Shown: piece after piece, positions 1 to 13,839 of the stretch
Layout: the number at the start of each line of letters is the position of its first letter
How positions within the stretch are numbered: the stretch's first letter is position 1
Origin: Monomorium pharaonis
Lineage: Eukaryota > Arthropoda > Insecta > Hymenoptera > Formicidae
NCBI RefSeq assembly: GCF_013373865.1
Contig: NC_050468.1
Location: 25,190,774-25,254,773, forward strand
Direction of reading: 5' to 3'
Length of the DNA: 64,000 nt
The notes under the pieces: generated by a model
What the model was told of the DNA's origin: nothing
The model's input: the letters and a program-made list of their open reading frames with translations, nothing else
The model's database searches: none
Made by a program: the position numbers and the translations under genes

Positions 1-1350
<1,350 letters not shown>

Positions 1351-1662
1351 GCGGCCCAGGGTGCGGTACGCCTCGAGGGCGACGTGATAACGGCGAACGG
1401 CTCGATATTGTCCGGCCAGATCGGCAATCACGGAAACGTGTTGTCGTTCGACGACGAGGCGTCGGTGTGCAGTTGCCGCTGTAGCGGTTTCCAGAGGAAG
1501 CGGCGGAGACCGCGTTTCACGGTGCGCCGTTCGCCGGGGAAGATCTCGCACTTGCTGCCGATGCAACAGCTGTCAACGTCGACCATACGGGGCGACGATT
1601 CGCGGCCGCTGCCGCCGTCCACCCCGTTGCTGTCGTTATATCAACATCGCGCCAGCATTTGA
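1351..1662 (+). CDS. K2P potassium channel, TASK type: last coding exon (cytoplasmic tail)
   Basis: 103 codons plus stop, opening AAQGAVRLEGDVITANGSIL in phase with the preceding exon. The segment is typical of the post-M4 tail of invertebrate TASK channels (family knowledge). It continues with a Cys-rich patch (SVCSCRCSGF), a basic run (RKRRRPRFTVRRS) and a low-complexity Ser/Pro/Leu end. The protein ends HRASI, which resembles the extreme C-terminal (R/K)RxS-hydrophobic signal that in mammalian TASK-1/TASK-3 binds 14-3-3 and releases the channel from ER/COPI retention. The splice site is tctctag|gcg at 1,349-1,350. The many CG dinucleotides contrast with the AT-rich surroundings. The stop is TGA at 1,660-1,662. 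Confidence 0.9.
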   Translation, partial: AAQGAVRLEGDVITANGSILSGQIGNHGNVLSFDDEASVCSCRCSGFQRKRRRPRFTVRRSPGKISHLLPMQQLSTSTIRGDDSRPLPPSTPLLSLYQHRASI

Positions 1663-1819
1663 CGTTGCTCGTGCGCAAGGAGTGCAATACTCCTTGACGA
1701 AGAGCAGCATTACTACCACGAGCAGCCGCGGCGGGTGTCCGTCTGAGGGGAACGCGTGCCTCTGCCCGGCAGTCGGCGACTTCAACGAATTTCAATTGTC
1801 GTCGAGATGCTATTATCAC

Positions 1820-1925
1820 CGCCACGAGTTCTCTTTTTCTCGCTCTTTCTCTCTTTCTCTTTCTCTCCTTCTCTTTTCCTACTTCTTCTCTTTCTCTCTT
1901 TCTCTCTCTCCCCCTCCCCTTTTTC
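1820..1925 (+). repeat. Polypyrimidine (CT-rich) tract in K2P 3' UTR
   Basis: About 100 bases of almost pure C/T (repeated ctttct and tctctc units) lie 160 bases after the K2P stop. It produces long but meaningless Lys/Arg/Glu-rich frames on the opposite strand. In a 3' UTR such a tract could bind PTB-type proteins; that is only a possibility. Confidence 0.8.
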
Positions 1926-4900
1926 GCGTTTCGCTCTTGTCGAGCGAGAATAAGATTTTGTATAGATAGTCGAAAGATTGGATCGATTAGAAATTGAATC
2001 ACTGGAATTACTTAATTCGGATCGTGACACCGGGATAACGATGGCGCCGGATGCTTCTCCTCAACGAAAACGTTTTGTCGTTTCGCGACGCGCGAATCCA
2101 CGCGGTACGTATAATTCTTTTATTCGCGATACGCCCGCTATTGTCCGAGTTTAATTCACATACCGAGAATATTAAAATACTCGATGTGCAATGGATGAAT
2201 TTCTGATGCGTCTGCGCTACCACCCGATTTGGGAATAAAGATTCGACGAGTGAGGAAGCGAGAATCGGCGCTCGAAATGCCAAGACAATGTTCTTTTTTG
2301 TTTTTTGGAATTCTAGATAAATGGCTGTGTCGTTTGCCGGCATCGTTTAATGCAACGTGCGATACGATTCTATACGTGTGATAAGTCTGTAGCGACGTAG
2401 ATTACTTTTAGTCTATAATATTACTTTAAATCAGACGTTTAGTACAAGTTATCTTCGATCCTTTGTGGTTGATATAATTACATTTATTATATTTTTTTCT
2501 TGTGAAAGGACATTACGTGTGTAAGAATATATACTGGAATATCTATATTATAAAAATTAGTTCTCACATCTCTTTTTACATTCATAATTTTCTTCGCCAA
2601 TTCGAGATCAATCTTTTCTCGATAAAAATTCAATCGAATTCCATGAATCTCAAAGTAATATAAGTATTAGAATTCGAATTTCGGACATCGCAGTTACCGG
2701 CTTAGAATAATATCCTTGTGCGCTCGCTTTCTGATATTGTCATATTTATTCACCTTAAGATACAATAGAACAAGAAATATGGAGGCACGTCGCAGGCACG
2801 ATTATGCGGTGAACTGACCTTGAAAAGATATGTGTCTACAAAAGGCTGTGCGGGAATAATTATGTATCTTGCAAGATACTCGCGAAGACACGAAAAACGT
2901 TTGCGTGGGAAAGGGAGCGAATGCGAAAAGGGTTCAAATGTCGGTGAACGAGTGCGAGCGTGCATAGGAATGCTTGTGTGCAAAAGTGCAAGAGCGAGTG
3001 AAAGAAAAAAAAAATGCGAATGTTAAATATACATTTACGTTCTCGTGGTGTGTGTGGGAGAGAGAGAAAAATATTTAAAAGAATATAAATACACACCAAA
3101 GAAAGAGATATACACAGACACGACTTTTTCATTAAGAAAACATTTTACAATTTGTATATAATATAAATTATTGAAAGAAAGAAAACTACGATTTTTAGGT
3201 ATACGACACATAAGGGCGTTCCGATCTTACAGAGATACACAATATGTAATATACATACTTGTAAGATACGTCACGATTATTATCAAGCGACTTTGCGAAT
3301 ACGTGATATATAAATATATACATATATATGTGCGTATATGTATATACGTATATACATAATATCCCAAAAATTTCGACTTTTCATCTATTATTATTTAAGT
3401 GCAGATCGGGATTGCCGAGGTGGCTACGGTCGCATAGATTTGTAGAATTCAGTAGATTGCCGTAGGTCTCCTGAAACACACAAACGGGCGCATAGCCGTC
3501 GACAATTGCGGAGAGAGAGAGAGAGAGAGGCAAGTGTGCGCACGAAGGAAAAAAAAATTATGCGTATTTGCTCTCTCCCGAATTTGATCGTTTAGTCTAC
3601 CTACGAAGAGTCAATCCATCGAAACACGAGACAAGTACGTATTCCCGGTAGATGCGTTATCATACTATAGGATGAACACGAGCGGAACAATTCTCTTGCC
3701 TTTTATCGAGAAGTAGAATCTACTCGGATATTTTTAAGACGTATATGGATTGCACGTGTGCGAGTAGTCACACGTAAAAGACATTTCTTTATCCATTCGG
3801 ATTCTGGTTTACACAGAAAAAATGTCGACCGGTACGGCAGTTCACTCGTGGGAACGGCTGCATTCAGCAAAAAAGCAGCTTTACAATCATTATAAAATTC
3901 TTTAATATAATCGATTTACATAGATCTGATAAGAGAATTAAGCGGCAAGAATCAATCACATTAAAGAATCTTACAATAGTTGCAGTGATATCTTTTCTGT
4001 TAAATGCAGCCGTTGTCTTGTTATTTGAATCGTACGTTTCGGGACGCGTTTTTATTACGGTATACAATCAGAATTTTCCAAAAATCAAACATTGTTTAAT
4101 CACAATTCGAAGATACTGATATATATCGTGACCAAATGTAATTTATAATACTATACATATGACCATTTCAGATTAATAAAAGACTACGACGCGCGATCTT
4201 GTCCGTAGTTTCACTATTTCTAAGTAATACACATATACGCATTAGATGCTTATTTGATCGCAACTCTTAACGTAAAAAAAAAAACATTTAAAAAAAGTTT
4301 TTCTTTGTGAGAGCAAGCGTGATTGTCGAAACAGCCGTACTTGTCGAACGTTTATCAGTTATGCCATTTCACTTATAAACCATATTCTACAGAAAAGAAG
4401 AATATGAAAACTTACTCCCGTTCATTACCTTTAATTAATATGGCGAATTCTGTAATATATTATAGGTAGTAACAAAAAAAGTAATGCGATCGCGTAGATC
4501 GTATAAGATTTTTATGAGATAAGAAGGATAGATAAAGAAGACAAACTTAACGAAGATAAACTAAATGAATGCATAATTAGCCATGCATCTTGTATTAATC
4601 GATAATCGATGTAATGTTTATTTTATTCGTATTCTATTTAACGCATCATTTCACCTCATTTGAGCTAAATAACAGTAACAATTACCTTTTCGATATAACA
4701 CGTAGGCATTTTGCCGTTTGAAATAATCGACAGTTATTTATTTGTTCTTAAACTTCATAGTTCATTATTGAACTTTGCCTTTGCTAGAGTCTTCACGTAA
4801 CGCAAATAAAATTTTGAAAGATCAAATATACAATTTTTTTTAATTCCCAGGTGATACGATAGCATTTTAAAAAAGATAAAAATTATATACTTTTTCATAT

Positions 4901-7900
4901 AATATTTTGTATTTATTGCAATATTTTATAAAGAGAAGTAATGAAGCTTACACTATCGAGGCTATAGAATTTAGCTGGGAAAATCACGATTTCTCGTTTG
5001 CTTTCAATCTCAAATTATCTTGAATCATTAAGTAACCAATATAATGTTAGAATGCAGAATATAATTTAATCTAAGAGCATAAAATTAAGAGAAGAAAACA
5101 TGTGATTTCATTTGTAATATTCCATAATAATATGATTAATCTAGTATAATCTTAATAATCGACGAAATGTTATTTCTCTCGAGATGTGTTTGTCGAAAAT
5201 TTTGACGTCTAAAAGAATAATTTTGCTGTTAAGAATATTTTCTATACGACGGCTATCCATCTAAGCGTTTCGTGGAACAGCGAACGTTGAATGGAATGTG
5301 TTCACGCCGATTTAGCTAAAATGCAGAATGAAATGATGTATTGTTTAACGTGAATGCAACGTTCGAAAGGGAAAAAAAAGTACAGAAATCCAAATAAAGT
5401 CACTGTAATTATACCGCAGTGCCATAATTTCCTGACGTTTAAATTGCCATTACTTGTATTATTTTGATATAAAAAATATAAAAATGATAATAAAATATAT
5501 TTAAACAATTTTGTTCTGAGTAAAAGACATTTGTTGTATATCTCTCTTAAACGCCGACGAACAATTAATGATAATGCAGAACGACATGGCGAATAGTTTA
5601 TGAACTTCTAGAATAATGCAACTTCCCTATTTTTGTGAAAAGATTAGTCTTGATTAACACGTCGTACTGTAAGAATAAAGCCAGAATATAATTTCATGCA
5701 TTATTATAATATAAATGGCCATAAAACTGAATATGAAGTTTCTATTAATAACAATTGTAAATTGTGAAAGCGTGACGTTGTTTCGTCACTAAAGAATTTT
5801 TATTAATTGTATATATATACATACATATATATATATTTAATATTGTAATATATAAAGCATTTCTGTCTACATCTTGGGACGTTTTGCTTCGCATCTAATT
5901 TGACAATTTTCAGCACACCATTTTGCGATAATCATGATTCTTGGAATTTATAATTATCGAGCATTTAGTTAAGATTGCCTATTTACGTTTCCATCTATAC
6001 TACAATTCTTAGAAATAAAAACTACATTTTATCATTAACGTCCCAAAAATTCGAAAAGAAGAGTGTCAAGAGGAATCGAATGGCAGAGCGTGGAACGTTG
6101 TCGAAGTAGATCGAAGCATACGTGACAGTTCTTACGAGAGGAAACTATGATATAGAGTGAGACATACGCTTCACTAAAATCGCTGTAGGATTACGTTGAA
6201 TTCTAAGTCTTTCCCACTTGATGTTTTATCGTTCAGCTACTTAAACGAGTCCCATCGATACGGCGTATCAACGCGGAGTGTGTACCTAGATATGCTAAAA
6301 TTATCAACGATTCTACGACCAACGCTAGCTTAGTTAATCCCGACGGGTTGATTATACATGAGATCATTTTTCAGGCTATAGTCTAATTAATTAGAACATA
6401 ATAAGACAATGTCTGACAACTTCTTGCATATAATTGCGCGTCTTTCGCATGACCAATATTTTTAATTTCGAGGATACGGCAGCATCACCGTATCATTGCT
6501 TGCAATAGTCGCAAGCTAGTTGCATACGGGAAAACACACAAAGGAGGCTCCTTCGTCCTCGATAAATGCAAGAACGTTTTGATTTGGACATAATGCTTAT
6601 TCGAGCGATTCTATTAGGTAGACTACGGTCTTTAGTTTAGAAATTGGTTTGACAAAATTTTTTCGAAACGATACATCAGCGGCCTTCCAAAATTCTAGGA
6701 CATCTGAAGTTAAAAGAACGCCTCATGCAAAGCGCTAATAAAAAAAAAAAAAAGGAATATTAAAGCTTTTCCGATGCCGAATAATCATTTTATTGATCTA
6801 GAATTCGAAATAATTTATTATTACCCGTCTATCGTGACACGTGGATTTTACTGACGATGTATAGTTCCGATAAGTATATATCGAATCAACGCGATTCAAG
6901 CCTTCGACGCGTTCTTTTAATTCCGGGTCTCCGGAAAAAATTCAGAGAGGAACAACAGTACAGGCAAGTACGCAAATCCATCGTGTTCTGCGCACATGTG
7001 CATGCAAATGTACAACACGCGCGGGACATTCAGCAGAACGCATCGCGGATCTGAAGAAAGATTTAAACCTCGTGTATTTTTAACTTTGTATTTAAGTAGG
7101 TGACGGGCATGAGGAAGAGTCTGCTATTAATGTTACCTTACACAAATATAAACAATAATACTTGTAATAGCTGTAAATTTACATTACAAAGTAACCGACG
7201 AGAATACGGAATTTAAAACAAAAAAAAAAAAAAAGATTTAAAAATTTATGCAATTTTTGCTATTATTGTTATAGCGTAAAGTGTAAGTACATAGTTACGA
7301 ATTTGACAAATTAATTAATCGATTAATTAATCAACTACAAGCATCGAAATAATGCAATTTCGTCGTGGGCTTGATCGATTTACTGATTGTGCGATTTTCA
7401 AGTCGCGGGAAAAAAGGAGTAAGAAGTTTATGATAAATGCACGGATGTGTTGTATTTGAATATTGTATCTTCAAAATTCGTAAAAATTCACGCTTCCATT
7501 ATTCTATTTATAACTTGGCTACATTTTCCGACAACAACGGAATTTGAAGCGATTTCATCGTATATATCAAAGATTGCGTCTAATGAATTAACGGCTTATT
7601 CAACAAGAACGATCAATCGGATATTTCTTTCAAGAAATAAGAAATACTCTCGAGAGAGATAAAATATACAATTTCGCCAGAAAGAGACAGGGAAAAGTGT
7701 GTTGACTGAATCTTTTTTGACAGAAAGCAGCTGACTTTCAGTGTCTTCGATATACATATGAAAATTATTGTTCGCGATATTAATAGCAATATTATAAGAC
7801 GCAGAACAAGATTTGCACAATGTTCCTCGACTAACTATGACTAACGATTTCGATGAAAAAACTGTAGGAAAAATGATTACATATCTCTTGTTTTCATGTA

Positions 7901-10275
7901 TTATACATAGCGTACCCTTCAAGGGTCTTCGGTAACCTCCTCATGATCGAGATTAACAATTGACGTTTGAAAGTTTCAAGGAGAGTATGAACAAAGTAAG
8001 TAGGCGAAAATGATTCAAGAGGGAGTGATCGGAATTGGTTCTCAAATCCCCTGCCTGCACACACCGCCACGTGTAACAACATTTAAGTGGATCGTAATTT
8101 GTAAATTATTATGGACTTCCTATTATATGCTATATAATGATACATGTGCTCTGCCACAATAAAGCAGTTTTTTTTATCTACTTTGCCGCAGTATTTTCTT
8201 CTCCCATATGTACTATAAACAACAAATTTATTTATCACAGACATCAACAATAATTTTTTATTAATTTTATAGTAAGAGTCTACAATATACATTGAGATAT
8301 TGAAAAATAAGAAAGAACATTATAAAATTAATAGGATATCATTTTCATAGTTTTTTGAAATTTAAAGAAAAATTTACTTATATATAATCATACATAGCAA
8401 TATTTATAAAATAATATATGTAATATGGAATATTTGATAGTGTAATTACAATTTCACTTTTTGTGAAGGAAAATAATGCATACAAAGAATGTAAACCGTT
8501 TTTCTAATTATTTTTCAATTATACTTATTATTTTTTATACATTTGAACAAAAAGGTTATACAAAAGAAAGAAAACATATACATGGACATATTTTATATAT
8601 TTCATATTTAATTATGTATATGTATAGTACTTTTTTACGGGACAATTTATATTTAACTTATTCTACTTTATCTTATCATTTTAAATCTAACTTTATATAT
8701 TATTTCTTATTATATTTAATTTTCTTATTATATAAATATCTGTAATTTGACAATTTAAAAGGATGTGGAAGTAAGTAAATTTAATTAGACTCTATTATAA
8801 TCAGCTATTATATTTAAACACACGTAAGAAACAGGAAAAATAAAATATCTGTTAAAGGACATTTGGCGGTTTTTATTTACATATAAATTAAAGACAACTG
8901 GAAATATTTTTATCATTTAATAAGTGTTTTTAAAATATACTAAGTATCTTGATCATACACGTTTCTAAAATGTGTACGATTAAGATATTTAGTATATCTT
9001 ATATCAAATTAAAATTAAGTTTCTTTAAATCGTACCATCACAAATTTTCTTATGATATATAATGATGAATTATATAATGTATGAGACTCTCTCAATTCTA
9101 AGAATTCTTTATATCTCTCATAACACTTACGTCCTTCACATTTGGTCACTTGTTTTATTATCATGACAATGGAAATAAAATATGCTAGATGTAATTAATA
9201 GTTTTGTTGTAAAAATAGCAGAGATTGTAAATGTCTTCGCTACATAAAAATTATAAAATTATTTCTTAGATATTGCTTTAAATTTGAATAATAAAAATAA
9301 AAAACAAAAAATAATAAAACTAAAGAATATATCATTTCATAGTAGTATACAGCAATGATCGAATCTACATAAAGTGGACAGGTTTTTAGTCGTATTAGAT
9401 AGTAAATGTTTTGATTAAAGAACATTTATTTTTCTTTGATCTATTGAGAATTTGAAATCATAAATATGAATAAACCCTGCAGGGATCAAATGTATCTATT
9501 ATTAATAAATTATTCATATTTTTTATTTCAAAAATAATCTTCAAACAATTATAAATAAAAGGTAATAAAAAATTATTTTTTAATTATTTTAAAAGTTATT
9601 TTTTAACAAATATTTAATTTCTTTAAAAAATTCTGAAAAAAGTGACAAAATGTAAAACTTAATGAGATAAATTTTATTATAATTCCATAATTATTAACTT
9701 TCTATGGTTATCAAAATTAAAAACAGTTAACATTTTTAAATTAATCTTTATAATTTATGACTCAAAGCATCTCACAATATTTGTGTGTGTAACAAATAAA
9801 TAAATAATATATATATGTATAATAAATTTTTTATCTACTTATTTACTAAACAGAACATAATTATTAATTTTTCTTCAAGCATCATTGATGTAAAAATTGT
9901 AAAATATTATAAAACACAGCTAATGCAGCGTAGAGAAAAGCACGAGAGGTCATTGATATCTTTTGCGATGTAAGAGTAAAGCTATTTTTACATCAGATTA
10001 TTCAGATCAAAATCAAGCGAAAAATCTAATCATCGACAACCATTTAGTATCGGATATATCACAATCGGATACTAGACATTTATCGACGAATAAATTTTTT
10101 TAAATAATTAATTTTAGTGCTACTTATAAATCATTCATGTTAAAAAAAAGTCGACTACAATTTTATTCTAATATTGATGATCGTTGTTCATTTTGTGTGA
10201 AAGTATCCTGAATCACAAAATGATATAGGAGACGTGACATTATGTATATCTTCTCCTTTGTCATCTTTTCTATTT

Positions 10276-10461
10276 TTATCCCTTATAAAAATATAATACT
10301 GGGCAGTATTAAATTGGTCAGTAATTATTACTTGAGTGTTAAAAGTACTAACAACAGTACTTTTAATGCTTAAAATAAGTATTAATTACCTATTTTAAGT
10401 AATAAAAGTACTATCTGTTAGTACTTATCTAATAATATTATATATTTTTTTATAAGGGATT
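10276..10461. repeat. MITE-like inverted repeat, about 185 bp
   Basis: The left end reads atcccttataaaaatataat and the right end is nearly its reverse complement (ttttttataagggat). Inside are further palindromic stretches around repeated agtacttttaa and ttaaaagtact. The structure suggests a short non-autonomous DNA transposon. No transposase is present. Confidence 0.6.
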
Positions 10462-10701
10462 ACATTTAGTGCTATATCACAAATTTTTTTAATTCTTAAA
10501 AAGAAAATGGAATATTGGGTGAAAAGCTTCTTTTAACAAAAAAATGTTAAAAGTAAAATATGGTTTTTAATATTTAGATTACAATGGTTGTGCATATTTC
10601 TTGATCTTTTACACAAATAAATCAACTATGTTTGTTGTTAATACACGATTGTTCTAAATTTATTTCGGCTTATTTTTCAATCTTTATAATTTAACATTAA
10701 A

Positions 10702-10756
10702 TGTGTGTGTGCGTGCGCGCGCGCGCGCGTGTGTGTGTGTGAGAGAGAGAGAGAGA
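10702..10756. repeat. (GT)n(GC)n(GT)n(GA)n compound microsatellite
   Basis: Runs of gt, gc, gt and then ga dinucleotides follow each other without interruption, about 630 bases before the CpG-rich promoter of the ZAD gene. Confidence 0.9.
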
Positions 10757-11389
10757 ATTATTCAGGTAAAAAAATTACTTAACAAATGCTATTTACCTAA
10801 TATATTAATAGATAGACGTAATTTGTGCGTCGTGCAAAGGAGACAAAGAGCGATTGTATCAAATGAATGAATACACATCAACATTTTTTCTACCGGTCTC
10901 TTTGTTGTTTGCTGATAGATGCGTTACACGGTTTGATCATGCGTCGTTGAACATCTAACTAAAGTGGGAGTAATTGAGCATGAAAACTTCATGGCATGTA
11001 CTCGGACGACCTTTCTCAGTCATCTGCCCGATCAATCAATCGGCGAACTCAAAACTGAATTTACGAAGGCGAGCGTTTCTCTTACGTAAAGTCCTGTATC
11101 CTCTATGGAATCGTGCATATATTCGAGTCAATTATGAAAAAATAATTTTGCTAGTTTGCATCGTATCGTTCGAATCGCAGATTGGGATGGCTCGAATTTC
11201 TCTCTCGATTTTCACCGAAGGAAAGGGAGAAGAAAGAAAAAAGGGAAAACAATCTCGATTTTCGGGATTGAAAGTGAAATTTTGAGAAAAAAATTGGGAC
11301 CGACGTCCCGCATCGATTCGCGATATATTTCAAGGAGAAAACCTTAGCGTCAGGACTGTCGTGTGTAAAAGCGGTTGGCTTCGGTCAAA

Positions 11390-11635
11390 GCCGATCGATA
11401 CGCGAAGGCGGCCGTCAGACAGCAACCGGGGGTTGCCGAAACGCGCCGACGGCGGCCGAGGCGCGCCGACGTGAGCCGAGGCGCGCCGAACACGGCCGAG
11501 GCGCGGTTAGGAAGCGACGCGTAGTGAACGACGCGAGGACCCCTCTGCGGTGGACTCGCAGCGAACGGCGACACGGCGTACGCGTTCTCAACGGGCGCGG
11601 CTTTGCGTCTTGAAGCTGGCGTTTTACGTGGTAAA
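11390..11635 (+). promoter_or_regulatory. CpG-rich promoter and 5' UTR of the ZAD zinc-finger gene
   Basis: Base composition changes abruptly from AT-rich to strongly GC- and CpG-rich at about 11,390 and stays so through exon 1 and most of intron 1 (to about 12,500). It is the strongest CpG-rich block upstream of the array, so it is the likely promoter. Within it, 11,431-11,510 is a 20-bp tandem repeat (core gccgaggcgcgccga, four units, the first diverged). No clear TATA box was found. The exact start of transcription cannot be placed from sequence. Confidence 0.65.
11431..11510. repeat. 20-bp CpG-rich tandem repeat, four units
   Basis: Units at 11,431, 11,451, 11,471 and 11,491 share the pattern NNNNGCCGAGGCGCGCCGAN. 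The last three are very similar and the first is diverged. It lies 125-205 bases upstream of the ATG, in the presumed promoter or 5' UTR. Confidence 0.8.
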
Positions 11636-11767
11636 ATGTCCTCCCTCGACTACCTGGAGGTGTGCCGGTTGTGTCTCGTGAAGGACCGCGTCTCGGTGCC
11701 GATCTTCGAGGGCGAAGGGGACGTGCGGCAGATCTTCCTCAAGATCACCGCCTGTTTGCCGGTCAAG
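11636..11767 (+). CDS. ZAD zinc-finger gene, common exon 1 (start and first half of ZAD)
   Basis: 44 codons beginning MSSLDYLEVCRLCLVKDR. The ATG at 11,636 is the first to open this frame; the in-frame codons upstream contain none. C10 and C13 (CRLC) are the first zinc ligands of a ZAD (zinc-finger-associated domain, zf-AD). This insect-expanded N-terminal module mediates dimerisation of C2H2 transcription factors and sometimes their nuclear import. The following I-F-x-K-I-T-A-C-L-P stretch is typical of ZAD domains. The exon ends AAG|GTAAGA in phase 0 and splits the ZAD between its two Cys pairs. Confidence 0.93.
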
Positions 11768-12737
11768 GTAAGAAGCCAACTACGCCATTCGGCTCACCAG
11801 CTATGACGATCCGCCATTTTGCCGAGCCTTCTCGAGCGGGCTCGCGGACCCCGATCTCTCCCGGCGAGGATCTCCCCGTCTCGTCGCTCCTCCGGCGTAC
11901 ACTGAATCGCATTGTGGGCGATGGGGATTCTGCTCCGAGGCAGCGTCGAGGTGACCACGATATGCTCGCGATGCTACGCACACGTCGCACGGCGTGCAAC
12001 TCCGCTCTCGTCGCCTACCGCCTTTGTGACGCCGCTAATTAGTCACTGGACTTTTGCCGCGCTTTTTTCCCCTCTCGCGTGGACATCGCTCGATAAAAAT
12101 ACGCTCTGTTGCGATCGCGGGCCAACGACGCGGACGATGTCAATTTTTCGCTTATCGCGAGAAATACAACCGATGGGAAGCGGCGTCCTTCATCATGCGC
12201 GTCGCAAAATTCGTCGATCTCGGCCGTCGATGTTTTCGACATCTTGCCGCCGACGTTGTCCACGCTCGCGAAACGCGTAATATCGCCTCCTTGTGGATCG
12301 ATATCCCTCCCATTTTGTTCGACAATTTTTGTCTTTCGTTGCGAGAACTCTCGCGCGATTTGCTGAGCCACGATTTCGGCCGAGATACGGATCTTTCCCG
12401 CGGAGGGATCGAAGCCGTAAATGCTACGCGTGCATTGGCCATTAGCTTCTCGTTGATCGCGTACGGTTTAATGGCGTCCGTCCCTTGTTTGATGCTCCGG
12501 AAAGACAATTTCTATATAGAGATTTTACGGAATATGTGTTAATATATATTACATGTTAATACATATTTTATGAATGAATTGTTTTAATTTGAAATAACTG
12601 CAATTTTAATATATTGAAATAAAATCTTGGTACAAATAATATATTGTAGCACATGTATATGAGTCATAATGCAGAAAGGCCACATGAATTTACTTTTGAG
12701 ATATCTGAATTAATCTCGTCTATTTTCTTTGTTACAG
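11768..12737 (+). other. Intron 1 of the ZAD gene
   Basis: A 970-bp intron. Its first 750 bases are CpG-rich and continuous with the promoter island, and the last 200 are AT-rich. It ends tttgttacag. CpG-rich composition leaves several open frames on both strands (up to 162 codons), but none resembles a protein and all are treated as chance. Regulatory elements in the CpG-rich part are plausible but not identifiable. Confidence 0.85.
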
Positions 12738-12905
12738 GTGAACAGGGAAGACAAATTACCTAAAAAAATATGCGATGATTGTGTGTATAAAGTAGAGTTA
12801 TGTTATCAATTTTGGCATACGACAGCGAATGCTGAGAAACAGTTGCTGCAATGGCTAGGCGATGTAAACATGGAAGACAAACAGGGTTACAATGTTCTCA
12901 ATCCG
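12738..12905 (+). CDS. ZAD zinc-finger gene, common exon 2 (second half of ZAD)
   Basis: 56 codons, phase 0 at both ends (acceptor gttacag|gtg, donor CCG|GTAATT). It carries residues 45-100, including LPKKICDDC, where C56 and C59 complete the zinc site begun by C10 and C13. Then comes a helix typical of ZAD dimer interfaces (VYKVELCYQFWHTTANAEKQ). The Lys-Lys-Ile-Cys-x-x-Cys signature with the upstream C-x2-C fixes the assignment. It ends in a hydrophilic segment that begins the linker. Confidence 0.93.
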
Positions 12906-13389
12906 GTAATTATTATTATGACATAATTTACTTGTTGCGTAATTATTTTTTTTAACAAACTTGATAAAAAGAAGTTAGTATATACACTCTATACTGCACA
13001 GTCTTGAAAACTAGCCTTTATGAATTATGTAAATCTGTAGATTATCATTTGTTTTGTTCTTTTGTCTGTGTTTACCTTAGCAATGATGATGGTTAGTGAT
13101 TATAATATCTTGCTTATTGTATATTTGTAAGTTCTTTTTATTACTTTTTATTTTTTTTTATATTGCAATCTTTCATAAATATTATGTAGTTGTGTGTGAT
13201 AAATTTCATATAAAATTGTGAATCGTGTAACATGTTTTAACTAGGTTTTAATTAGGTATAATAGTTGAAACAAAAGATTTGGATTTTAATTAAGAAATAA
13301 AGTATTAATAATTATTTTTATGTTTAATTTATTATTGAAACTTTCAATTTTTGGGAATTTATATTGTTTGCTTGTTTTTGAAATTTTAG
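12906..13389 (+). other. Intron 2 of the ZAD gene
   Basis: An AT-rich phase-0 intron of 484 bp (GTAATT...ttgaaattttag). Nothing further is recognised. Confidence 0.85.
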
Positions 13390-13732
13390 AATGGAATGAA
13401 ACCAGACCAGAGCAACGAGAACAGGTTAGATGGTACTGTGATGCAACAAGTGAGCGAACATCAGAACAATATGAATATGGGTATGATGGACAACATGGGT
13501 CTGAGTATGCCCATGATGATGTCGAGTAATGCCCAACAACAAATAACCTCAGTTCCTATGGACAACAGTGGTAGCTCTGTACAAAATGTCCAACCAGTAG
13601 CTGGATCAAGCACACAAACGTCACATGACCAAATCACACAGAATCAAACAGACACGCCTACGCAACAAGAAGAGGAAGAAGAGAGTAGCGAAGAAGAGGA
13701 AAATTCGGACGATGAGTGCGATGGAGATGAAG
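13390..13732 (+). CDS. ZAD zinc-finger gene, common exon 3 (Met/Gln-rich and acidic linker)
   Basis: 114 codons plus one base (residues 101-214 and the first base of Gly215). It encodes a disordered linker: a Met-rich stretch (MNMGMMDNMGLSMPMMM), a Gln/Ser/Thr-rich middle and an acidic end (QQEEEEESSEEEENSDDE). Such linkers join ZADs to distal zinc-finger arrays. The acidic part might contact co-regulators (inference). Acceptor ttttag|aat, donor AAG|GTATAT, phase 1. Reading through the donor gives 19 more residues and a stop (13,783-13,785), so a truncated product is conceivable but unsupported. Confidence 0.88.
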
Positions 13733-13839
13733 GTATATATTTATCCATGTGTTACACATCTTGCAATTTATTTAATCAATACTAAGTAAATTGCTTAGAA
13801 GTTTTGGAAAAAAAAATTGTTTTTTAAATTCTGTTGAAG

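Larger units (their letters stand above)
1663..11389 (+). other. K2P 3' UTR and long AT-rich intergenic region
   Basis: About 9.7 kb with no supported gene. The first few hundred bases, moderately GC-rich with a CT-rich tract (about 1,830-1,925), are probably K2P 3' UTR; where it ends is unclear. The rest contains short stop-ridden frames, (GA)n at about 3,511-3,528, a (GT/GC/GA)n microsatellite at about 10,702-10,756, a small hairpin near 8,935-8,997 and one MITE-like inverted repeat (10,276-10,461). Frames of 60-110 codons on either strand show no family resemblance and no conserved start context, so none is annotated. Confidence 0.6.

Noticed and set aside
1517..2002. 161-codon minus-strand frame rich in Arg/Lys/Glu
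   Set aside because: It is the complement of the K2P last exon and the CT-rich tract; composition alone explains it.
3395..3480. tRNA-like or other small RNA gene around 3,400-3,480
   Set aside because: No cloverleaf with A and B boxes could be made; the GC is slightly raised but nothing more.
11662..12542. Overlapping frames of 60-162 codons on both strands around intron 1
   Set aside because: CpG-rich DNA has few stops. The frames conflict with one another, cross the exon 1 donor and show no recognisable domain.
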